From assembly GCF_020178975.1 (NCBI RefSeq), contig NZ_JAHXBU010000091.1, forward strand, positions 372,001 through 436,000: a stretch of 64,000 bases of DNA, in the 5' to 3' direction. The notes under the pieces are model-generated. The model did no database searches, had not been told where the DNA came from, and was given only the letters and a program-made list of their open reading frames with translations. Below, piece after piece: positions 57,775 through 64,000 of this stretch; position 1 is the first letter of the stretch, and each line of letters opens with the position of its first letter. The position numbers and the translations under genes are program-made. This DNA is from Cesiribacter sp. SM1. GTDB lineage: Bacteria > Bacteroidota > Bacteroidia > Cytophagales > Cyclobacteriaceae.

Positions 57775-58413
57775 ATGCTACGGTTTGTAATATTCCTTTC
57801 GCTTTCGCTTATGTACCTGACTGCCAACGCCCAGGAAACAAAAAAGGTAACCAGCCGGAATTCCCTTCAACAGACCAAAGAAACCTATTATGTACTAAAA
57901 AGCAACAGCCAAATAAAGCAGGGCGATTATGAAAAACTCATTGCCGGAAGAACTGCTGTAAAGGGTCAGTTTGAAAACAACCAGAAAAGCGGCATCTGGG
58001 TGTTTTATGGATGGGATGGCAGGCAGGTTGTTCAAAAATATGATTTCACGAACAATCGACTCCTATACGACCAGTCCCTGGAAAATGCAGAATTTGACAG
58101 CTCCCGCTTCACAAGGCCGGCCCTTTACCTTGGTGGATATAACATGATGATGAGAGAATCAGCCTTTTCTATACAGTATCCTCCTGAAGCAATAAGGCTG
58201 GGCATTCAGGGAACGGTATCTATAAAAGCACTGATTTCTGAAGACGGCAAAATGACAAACGAAGAAGTGGTGGAAGGAATTGGTTATGGCTGTGACCAGG
58301 AAGCTCTGCGTGTTTTAAAGCTGGTACCCGATAGCTGGATCCCGGCGCTGGATTTAAGGGGTAATCCTGTAGCATCGGAGGTTACCATTCCCATGCAATT
58401 CAGAGTACAATAA
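57775..58413 (+). CDS. TonB C-terminal domain protein with MORN-like strand
   Basis: The 212-residue product has a signal peptide (FVIFLSLSLMYLTANAQ), then a MORN-like stretch (VKGQFENNQKSGIWVFYGWDGR, ~62-83) and a TonB_C domain (FSIQYPPEAIRLGIQGTVSIKALISEDGKM and so on to the end, ~132-212). It lacks the membrane anchor and proline-rich spacer of true TonB. Such fused proteins are common in Bacteroidetes; their role in energy transduction is not proven. Single gene. Confidence 0.83.
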   Translation: MLRFVIFLSLSLMYLTANAQETKKVTSRNSLQQTKETYYVLKSNSQIKQGDYEKLIAGRTAVKGQFENNQKSGIWVFYGWDGRQVVQKYDFTNNRLLYDQSLENAEFDSSRFTRPALYLGGYNMMMRESAFSIQYPPEAIRLGIQGTVSIKALISEDGKMTNEEVVEGIGYGCDQEALRVLKLVPDSWIPALDLRGNPVASEVTIPMQFRVQ

Positions 58414-58565
58414 ACACCTGCTGCCGGCCTGCTTACAAGCGCCTCTTTGGCTACATTCTTCAAATTATTACTTTCACCTGATTGATTTTTTTTGATGGAC
58501 AACCAGAACAATGGTCATCCACAACAACTCCTGGGAATTTATCATAGCGCTGAAACTTTAAGAAT

Positions 58566-59021
58566 ATGAACAAGACTCACATTCCGGAATTTAAGCTGGT
58601 AGGGCTAAGGCTTGGGAACAAAACCACAAATAAGGATGGACAGGCCAACATTGACTGTGGCAGCCTGTGGCAAAAGTTTGAAACAGAAAATTTCAAAGAC
58701 AGGATCCCCGAAAAATTGAACGATGAAGTTTTTGCAGTATATTTTGATTACGAAGGTGACTACAGCAAACCTTTTTCTTATTTCATTGGCTGCAAAGTTG
58801 CATTGCATGCTGCGGTACCTGAAGGCATGGAGCACCTGTTGATTCCTGCTGAACAGTATACCGAAGTTGTTGCTAAAGGCAAAATGCCCGATTGTATTGC
58901 CAGTTCCTGGAGGGAGATCTGGAGCTCCGGACTAGAAAGAGCCTATAAATACGATTTTGAGGTTTATGATGAAAAGAGCAAAGACTGGAGCAATGCAGAA
59001 GTCCGGATTTTTGTTTCCTGA
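58566..59021 (+). CDS. GyrI-like / effector-binding domain protein
   Basis: The 151-residue protein resembles the stand-alone AraC effector-binding (GyrI-like) domain, also found as integron-associated effector-binding proteins: FKLVGLRLGNKTTN, LWQKFETENFKDRIPEKL, VFAVYFDYEGDYSKPFSYFIGCKV, YTEVVAKGKMPDCIASSWREIW and YDFEVYDEKSKDWSNAEVRIFV. It binds hydrophobic small molecules without a DNA-binding part. It precedes the methyltransferase gene by 63 bp on the same strand. Confidence 0.85.
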   Translation: MNKTHIPEFKLVGLRLGNKTTNKDGQANIDCGSLWQKFETENFKDRIPEKLNDEVFAVYFDYEGDYSKPFSYFIGCKVALHAAVPEGMEHLLIPAEQYTEVVAKGKMPDCIASSWREIWSSGLERAYKYDFEVYDEKSKDWSNAEVRIFVS

Positions 59022-59084
59022 AACCAGTCTCAACAACAGGCCGGCACCGAAAAAGATTTTTTTACTCACAACTCTTTCTATACC

Positions 59085-59711
59085 ATGGATGTAAAACAGG
59101 CATATAACCTTTGGGCCCAACAGTACGACACCAATGTTAACAAAACCAGGGACCTGGAAGCACTTGCCCTACGCACTGTTTTGGCCAGGATTGATTTCAG
59201 CAGCTGCCTTGAAATTGGCTGTGGCACAGGAAAAAACACAGCATGGCTCATCACCAAAGCCAGGGAGCTTATGGCAGTAGATCTGTCGGAGGAAATGCTT
59301 CAGAAAGCTAAAGAAAAAATAGCTGCTGATGCTGTAGTGTTTCAGCAGGCCGATATAACCAAAGCATGGCAGTTTACCTCCAAAAAGTGGGAGCTGATAA
59401 GCTTTAGCCTGGTACTGGAGCACATACAGGACCTGGAGCATATCTTTAGCGAAGCCTCCAGGAAAATTGCGGCCGGTGGCTATATATACATAGGCGAGCT
59501 GCATCCTTTCAAACAATACACCGGATCAAAAGCCAGGTTCGATACAGAAGAAGGTCAGCAGGTAGTTAGCTGCTTTAACCATCATGTAACAGACTTTACA
59601 GGGGCTGCCAAAAAATGGGGATTCGAAATAGCAGACATCAGCGAGTATTTTGACGACAACGACCGCAACACTATTCCCAGGATACTAAGCCTGCTCCTGA
59701 AGAAATCTTAG
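59085..59711 (+). CDS. Class I SAM-dependent methyltransferase
   Basis: The 208-residue protein has motif I CLEIGCGTGKNTAWLI near 43-58, LMAVDLSEEMLQKAKEKI near 63-80, and LISFSLVLEHIQDLEHIFSEASRKIAAGGYIYIGELHP around motifs II to III. The full-length Methyltransf_11/25 fold is visible. The substrate is unknown. It may share a transcript with the GyrI-like gene upstream. Confidence 0.88.
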   Translation: MDVKQAYNLWAQQYDTNVNKTRDLEALALRTVLARIDFSSCLEIGCGTGKNTAWLITKARELMAVDLSEEMLQKAKEKIAADAVVFQQADITKAWQFTSKKWELISFSLVLEHIQDLEHIFSEASRKIAAGGYIYIGELHPFKQYTGSKARFDTEEGQQVVSCFNHHVTDFTGAAKKWGFEIADISEYFDDNDRNTIPRILSLLLKKS

Positions 59712-59738
59712 GCCCCGGGATCCTCATAACATGCCTGA

Positions 59739-59990
59739 TCACAGGCAACCATCCAAACCTGATACAGCAGGTACATCCGGCAGCACCTCGGCCTCTACCC
59801 CCGACTTTCGCAGGAGCAGGAGCACCGGCAGCGGCTGTATGGGCCCGTTCAGGCTTTTGACGCGCAATATGTTATCACAGTCCCAAAGATCGAAGTTAGC
59901 ACTGTAATGGGTAAAGGTGCTGTGAATCTGCGCCAGCAGCCTGTCTGCCTGGCTCCGGCTGCTTACGTTGGTTTTAAAAACTTCCACCAC
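59739..59990 (-). CDS. Small HMA-like protein, paralogue of 62367-62630
   Basis: The 83-residue product starts at GTG. EVFKTNVSSRSQADRLLAQI and FDLWDCDNILRVKSL match the pattern of the protein at 62367 (LVFKTSVQNKAEVAGLAPAL, FDLEDCDHILRIESS). Both suggest a small beta-alpha-beta ferredoxin-like fold related to heavy-metal-associated domains but without the CxxC metal site. The function is unknown. The tail is unlike that of its paralogue. Confidence 0.65.
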   Translation of the reverse strand: MVEVFKTNVSSRSQADRLLAQIHSTFTHYSANFDLWDCDNILRVKSLNGPIQPLPVLLLLRKSGVEAEVLPDVPAVSGLDGCL

Positions 59991-60102
59991 AGCTCTGTGT
60001 TCATTAGTTTAAAATACAATTATAATGTTAGGGTTTGCCTGCTACAGCAACAGTAATCACCTGACAGGTTTGAATATGCCTGTCAGGTGAGTAGTGAGCA
60101 TG

Positions 60103-60540
60103 TTACACCTGCTCCTGCTGCACTTGCCGCTGCGGCATTTTGCTCATGTCCATATGCAGCACGCTCCAGCGGTGTCCGTCCGGATCTATAAAACCGCAGC
60201 CATACATCCAGCCGTGTTTGTAGCCAGGTTCGCCATAGAGGGTGCCACCAGCGCTAAGCACTTTTTCAGCCAGTGCATCTACTTCCTGCGGGCTTTCAGC
60301 ATCTATGGAAAACAGTACTTCAACGCCCTGCTTTAGCTCTGCAACATGAGTACCGGCAAACTCTTTGAACAGCTCTTCTTTAAAAAGCATCACTGCTACA
60401 TTTTTCTCCCCAATGTTCAGGCAGGCGCCATCATCGCCATTGCAGTACTGGGGGTTAAATGAAAAGCCAAGGCTGGTGAAAAACGCTTTTGATCTGTTGA
60501 TGTCTTTCACTGGCAGGTTAATCCATAATTCTTTTGTCAT
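60103..60540 (-). CDS. VOC family protein (glyoxalase-like)
   Basis: The 145-residue product is a single VOC module: ELWINLPVKDINRSKAFFTSLGFSFN at the start, VAVMLFKEELFKEFAG, VLFSIDAESPQEVDALAEKVLSAGG in the middle, and MYGCGFIDPDGHRWSVLHMDMS at the end, in the style of bacterial glyoxalase-like proteins that lack clear metal ligands. The neighbour on the same strand (60577-61044) encodes another VOC protein 36 bp upstream, so the pair probably forms an operon. Confidence 0.87.
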   Translation of the reverse strand: MTKELWINLPVKDINRSKAFFTSLGFSFNPQYCNGDDGACLNIGEKNVAVMLFKEELFKEFAGTHVAELKQGVEVLFSIDAESPQEVDALAEKVLSAGGTLYGEPGYKHGWMYGCGFIDPDGHRWSVLHMDMSKMPQRQVQQEQV

Positions 60541-60576
60541 GATTACTTTTCATGTTAATAGAGGTAATTGAGAGAA

Positions 60577-61044
60577 TCAGGCAGTAAGGGTACTTTCGGC
60601 CTCCCGGCTGGCCGAGGAAGCCTGCTTATAGTCATAATTGACCATCCACTTAACACCAAACTTATCGGTAAAGGCACCAAAATAATCGCCCCAGAACGCC
60701 TTTTCCAGTGGCATCTCAACCTGTCCGCCTGCAGACAGGGCTGCAAAAAGAATGTCTGCTTCTTCTTCACTATCGGTACTGATACTGATGTAAAAATTGT
60801 TGCCGGCCGTGAGTGACTGCCCCATAGACTCCAGGACATCGGTAGCCATCAGGATGTTACTTTTGCCAATGGGCAGGGATACATGCATAATCTTATTTTT
60901 GTCTTCTACCACCATGCCATCGCAGCCCGGCATATCACCAAAGCGCTGCAGGTACGTAAATTCTCCACCAAAAACCGACTTGTAAAAGTTGAAGGCTTCT
61001 TCGGTGGTACCGGGAAAGTTAAGGTAAGGATTAATAGTGGCCAT
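60577..61044 (-). CDS. PhnB-like VOC family protein
   Basis: The 155-residue product has the PhnB/DUF1428-like VOC pattern: INPYLNFPGTTEEAFNFYKSVFGGEFTYLQRFGDMPG, NKIMHVSLPIGKSNILMATDV, FYISISTDSEEEADILFAALSAGGQVEMPLEKAFWGDYFGAFTDKFGVKWMVNYD. It lies 36 bp upstream of the second VOC gene. Such pairs are often found next to AraC or GlxA-type regulators; here a GlxA-type gene is divergent about 210 bp away. The substrate is unknown. Confidence 0.9.
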   Translation of the reverse strand: MATINPYLNFPGTTEEAFNFYKSVFGGEFTYLQRFGDMPGCDGMVVEDKNKIMHVSLPIGKSNILMATDVLESMGQSLTAGNNFYISISTDSEEEADILFAALSAGGQVEMPLEKAFWGDYFGAFTDKFGVKWMVNYDYKQASSASREAESTLTA

Positions 61045-61253
61045 AAGTGTGTTGTTTAAGGTAAAAAATCAATGTTTCAATACTGATATCCAAATAATTA
61101 TCATCAGCCCCAGGCTTGGGTTTCTGTGCTGCTGACAATACAAACATACGGCGCCGGGGCGTATCGAAGGGGGTGTAAAAACGGCAAGAAGAGGGGTTGA
61201 TTGCGACATTCGTAATCCATAACTTAGATCCTGACATACAGCTACCCCACGCC

Positions 61254-62237
61254 ATGAAACACATATCTATTCTTGTTCCCCAGGGAGCCATTTTAGGCAG
61301 CATAGAAGGCCCCCGCCAGGTGTTCACAGAAGTGAACAAGTTTCTGAACAGCATCAGGCAGCCGGCACTGTTTAAGGTGCAGTTGGTAGGCCTTGCCAGA
61401 GAAGTACCCGTAGCAGGCGGTAGGTACACTGTTTTTACAGATGTGCTTACCCCGGATCTGGCCAAAACAGACCTGATCATCATTCCGGCCCTGGATGGCG
61501 ATATGGTAAAGACCCTGGAATTTAACCAGGAATTTATTCCGTGGATCAAACAGCAGTATAGCCTGGGTGCAGAGGTGGCAAGCCTTTGCGTAGGGGCCTT
61601 TTTACTGGCCTCCACCGGCCTTATCAGCGGAAAGCAGTGTGCTACCCACTGGATGGCAGCAAATGCCTTCAGGCAGATGTTCCCGGATGTGCAGCTGGTG
61701 GAAGACAAGATCATTACCGACGAGCAGGGCATTTACTCCAGCGGCGGTGCTTTCTCTTACCTGAACCTGATCCTGTACCTCATCGAAAAATATGCGGGCC
61801 GCAATGTAGCCGTTTTTATGTCTAAAGCCTTTCAGATCGATTACCAGCGCAACAGCCAGTCGCCCTTCATGATCTTCCAGGGGCAGAAGGAGCATGATGA
61901 CGAAACCATCAAAAAAGCCCAGGAGTACATAGAGAATAACTTACAGGAGAGAATAACGGTAGATGAGCTGGCGTCTATGCTGGCCCTTAGCCGCAGAAAC
62001 CTGGAGCGCAGGTTCAAGAAGGCTACTTCTAACTCGGTGGTGGAGTACATGCAGCGCGTAAAGATCGAAGCCGCCAAGCTAAGCCTGGAGTCGGCACGCG
62101 AGAATATAAATGAGGTGATGTACAACGTTGGCTATACAGACCCAAAAGCCTTCCGCACCACTTTTAAAAAGATCACGGGCCTGTCGCCGGTTCAATACCG
62201 CAACAAATACGTGCGCGAAATGCCCGTAGCGGTTTAG
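61254..62237 (+). CDS. GlxA family transcriptional regulator (DJ-1/PfpI + AraC HTH)
   Basis: The 327-residue protein has an N-terminal DJ-1/PfpI (class I amidotransferase-like) domain (~1-190; Cys112 in SLCVGAFLLAST, the nucleophile elbow) and a C-terminal AraC double helix-turn-helix (~235-327; RITVDELASMLALSRRNLERRFKK and NVGYTDPKAFRTTFKKITGLSPVQYRN). I start at the ATG at 61254, which begins the conserved HISILVP strand; the frame reaches back to 61197 without family resemblance. It is divergent from the VOC pair and may regulate it. Confidence 0.92.
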   Translation: MKHISILVPQGAILGSIEGPRQVFTEVNKFLNSIRQPALFKVQLVGLAREVPVAGGRYTVFTDVLTPDLAKTDLIIIPALDGDMVKTLEFNQEFIPWIKQQYSLGAEVASLCVGAFLLASTGLISGKQCATHWMAANAFRQMFPDVQLVEDKIITDEQGIYSSGGAFSYLNLILYLIEKYAGRNVAVFMSKAFQIDYQRNSQSPFMIFQGQKEHDDETIKKAQEYIENNLQERITVDELASMLALSRRNLERRFKKATSNSVVEYMQRVKIEAAKLSLESARENINEVMYNVGYTDPKAFRTTFKKITGLSPVQYRNKYVREMPVAV

Positions 62238-62366
62238 CATGATTTGGCTGATTGCCGCCAGCGTTGCTATGTTTGTACAGGCAGGGAGAAATTATTTTGT
62301 TCGGGCAGGGTGGCACAAATTACTGGAATACAGCTGTGCTGCCCCACCCCTTTACCTGCCCCCGGC

Positions 62367-62630
62367 TTAGCTGTAGGCAGCAGCCATGCTTTGTTCAACG
62401 GCATTCAGCACCACTGTATCCTCCAGTTCAGCACAAAAAAAGCCCTGCCCGTTCATTAGCCTGATTATTTCTTCGCATTGTAAACTACTGGATTCTATGC
62501 GAAGTATGTGGTCGCAGTCTTCCAGATCAAAATTCCAGATGCCTCTTTTATTGAGCAAATAGTTGAGGGCCGGTGCCAGCCCTGCTACTTCTGCCTTGTT
62601 CTGAACCGAAGTTTTAAATACCAGTACCAT
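62367..62630 (-). CDS. Small HMA-like protein, paralogue of 59739-59990
   Basis: The 87-residue product starts at ATG (62630; a TTG precedes it by three bases). VLVFKTSVQNKAEVAGLAPALNYLLNKRGIWNFDLEDCDHILRIES shows the same design as the protein at 59739. It has no CxxC site. It lies 21 bp downstream of the YdeI-like gene on the same strand. The function is unknown. Confidence 0.68.
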   Translation of the reverse strand: MVLVFKTSVQNKAEVAGLAPALNYLLNKRGIWNFDLEDCDHILRIESSSLQCEEIIRLMNGQGFFCAELEDTVVLNAVEQSMAAAYS

Positions 62631-62651
62631 CAATTATCGATTTTAAATCCT

Positions 62652-63014
62652 TTAGAACTTTCCCCTGCTTTTAGCAAAATCTATCAGCTTCTGCCCGTGC
62701 TGCGTCATTAAACCCTCATCGATCATTCTTGCCACACGTTCTATATTGGGTTTGCTCCAGTTGCTTTTGGGCTTTCGATGTGTGAAACAGAGGTAGTAGC
62801 TTTCGCCGTCTCGTTTGTTTGCCCTGCAGTCTATCCAGCCAAAACACAAGGCTTCCTCAACTGCTTGTGCATAGGTTACACTATGTGTTGTACTCTTTTT
62901 ATGGTAAATAATTAACCATATCGATTTTTCAGATTGGCAATAATCTATTAACCACTCACGCCATTGCGCTCTTGTTTCAGCATAAAAAGCAGGTATGTTG
63001 TTTCTGAATTCCAT
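62652..63014 (-). CDS. YdeI/OmpD-associated family protein, shortened
   Basis: The 120-residue product matches the N-terminal half of the YdeI family: WREWLIDYCQSEKSIWLIIYHKK, TYAQAVEEALCFGWIDCRANKRD, YYLCFTHRKPKSNWSKPNIERVARMIDEGLMTQHGQKLI. Usual members have about 190 residues, continuing with a C-terminal helical part (DALDAVE... then an LAALS-type pattern). Here the frame ends right after FAKSRGKF, so it is probably truncated, possibly still folded. The function of the family is unknown. Confidence 0.8.
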   Translation of the reverse strand: MEFRNNIPAFYAETRAQWREWLIDYCQSEKSIWLIIYHKKSTTHSVTYAQAVEEALCFGWIDCRANKRDGESYYLCFTHRKPKSNWSKPNIERVARMIDEGLMTQHGQKLIDFAKSRGKF

Positions 63015-63296
63015 TGGCCACTTAGTTTTTAGATGATGTTGTTGAACCTGCTCCCGTTAAAAATCATAAGCCATTGCCCAGTGCAGTGGGAAAAGAAAAA
63101 GCTGCGGGATATAGCAGTAAACAGTATTTGCTTTTCCTTTGACGGCAAACCACTTTTAAAGCAGATCAGGGTGCAATAGCTCTCTTCATCATAAAAATAC
63201 AAGCGCCCACTGACAACCCTATGTCAGTAGTATCCTGTTTTTTTGGTGATATTTATACCGTGTAGGAGAGGGAATCATGCGGTTGAGTTAGCTGGT

Positions 63297-64000
63297 TCAG
63301 TGTGCGGCAGATGTTTTGGCAGCTTCCCATCCGATCATAGCGCATTTCCGGGTGGTTCCCCACATATAGCCACCCAACATTCCCCCCGACTGTATAACCC
63401 GATGGCAGGGGATCAGGAAAGCAACCGGGTTAGAGCCAATTGCAGTGCCCACTGCCCGTGATGCACCACGCCTCGATATGCTCTCGGCAATACTGCCATA
63501 GGTAGATAACTGCCCCATCGGGATTTTCAGAAGTGCCTCCCACACCTTCAGCTGAAATTCTGTTCCTTTCAGGTGCAGTTTTACCTGGTTGAGCCTGCTC
63601 CAGTCGTGGGTAAAAATAAACAATGCATGCTGTTGCACCAGGTCAAGCATTTGCTTGTATTGTGCCCTGGGAAACTGGTTTTGCAGGCCTGCCAATGCCT
63701 GCTGCTTATTTTCTGCAAAGGCCATATGGCATATTCCCTTTTGTGTGGATGCCACCAGCATATCACCAAAAGGACTCTGGGCAAAGCTGTAATTAATGGA
63801 AAGGCTTTCTCCACCATTTTTGTATTCTCCGGGCGTCATTCCTTCAATCTTCACAAACAGATCATGAAGTCTGCCAGGGCCGGAAAGACCAGTTTCGAAG
63901 GCTGCATCAAATAGGGAAGCCTGCCGCTCCTTTAAGAGCTGCTTGGCATAAGCAATGCTGATGTACTGTAAAAATTTCTTAGGGCTAACGCCTGCCCAAT
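63297..64000 (-). CDS. Ada-type methylated-DNA-cysteine methyltransferase, 3' part
   Basis: The frame is open from the window end. About 50 residues of an AraC-like helix-turn-helix region come first (SPKKFLQYISIAYAKQLL, LFDAAFETGLSGPGRLHDLF), then the linker and a full O6-alkylguanine-DNA methyltransferase domain: FQLKVWEALLKIPMGQLSTYGSIAE, ASRAVGTAIGSNPVAFLIPCHRVIQSGGMLGGYMWG with the acceptor Cys in PCHR. This repairs O6-methylguanine and, through the AraC part, may control transcription as Ada does. The beginning, where Ada carries its zinc/phosphotriester domain, lies outside the window. Confidence 0.9.
   Translation of the reverse strand, partial: WAGVSPKKFLQYISIAYAKQLLKERQASLFDAAFETGLSGPGRLHDLFVKIEGMTPGEYKNGGESLSINYSFAQSPFGDMLVASTQKGICHMAFAENKQQALAGLQNQFPRAQYKQMLDLVQQHALFIFTHDWSRLNQVKLHLKGTEFQLKVWEALLKIPMGQLSTYGSIAESISRRGASRAVGTAIGSNPVAFLIPCHRVIQSGGMLGGYMWGTTRKCAMIGWEAAKTSAAH

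Noticed and set aside
62244-62464. Two short overlapping plus-strand frames after the GlxA gene
   Set aside because: They are in different frames with no motifs, and their 3' part is antisense to the HMA-like gene.

Overview
The window comes from a Bacteroidota chromosome, most likely order Cytophagales. Supporting signs are a type IX secretion (T9SS) C-terminal signal on a large ELWxxDGT-repeat protein, SusC-type plug motifs, many lipoproteins, a DUF5916 protein, a good Bacteroidetes-type promoter (TTTG, 19 bp, TATGTTTG at 51543-51573) and a near absence of Shine-Dalgarno sequences. I saw no rRNA, tRNA, CRISPR array, intact insertion sequence or prophage.

Layout. 1-2.6 kb: pentose-phosphate genes on + (end of rpiB, zwf, pgl). 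2.8-10.1 kb: minus-strand genes. These are a secreted DUF5916 protein, then an electrophile/quinone-response-like set (FMN-dependent reductase, ring-cleaving VOC dioxygenase, pirin, YceI) and a Crp/Fnr regulator. 10.2-13.7 kb: a large SWIM/SNF2 helicase. 13.9-16.8 kb: a T9SS-secreted ELWxxDGT protein, followed by a decayed copy of the helicase 3' end (16862-17143).

17.1-34.7 kb is an AT-richer accessory region full of small lipoproteins, hypothetical genes and gene relics. It holds a two-gene unit coding for a four-helix membrane protein and an orphan DndC-like PP-loop/Fe-S sulfurtransferase (17299-18988), the best candidate here for an undescribed system. It also holds two adjacent lipoproteins that each carry two TonB-plug-like motifs, a frameshifted lipoprotein, DUF4919, an alpha/beta hydrolase and a broken paralogue of it, and an ABM monooxygenase. 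Further on come a Crp/Fnr regulator with a CRP-like box before ridA, DUF5713, a beta-helix/malectin protein, a membrane protein pair, and a DUF433 antitoxin with a broken toxin. A 19-base motif recurs at three gene boundaries of this region.

34.8-47.5 kb returns to ordinary composition. It contains an ArsR/AHSA1/DoxX operon with a palindromic operator, DUF4256, a nitrilase-family hydrolase, a rhodanese sulfurtransferase (sseA), small methyltransferases, VOC and PPOX enzymes, and a GntR-led cluster (GntR, SPFH/slipin, membrane-anchored esterase, membrane-anchored MutS-type ATPase) with a clear operator. 47.5-57.4 kb holds an ACT protein, a sensor with no recognisable output domain, a GAF histidine kinase, an MDR-type oxidoreductase, an M28 lipoprotein peptidase and an NmrA-like reductase. 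57.8-64 kb holds a TonB-C protein, a GyrI-like protein, a methyltransferase, two VOC proteins, a GlxA-type regulator, two paralogous HMA-like small proteins, a shortened YdeI protein and the 3' part of an Ada-type DNA repair gene running off the window.

Functional names rest on motifs recognised by eye; no database search was run.
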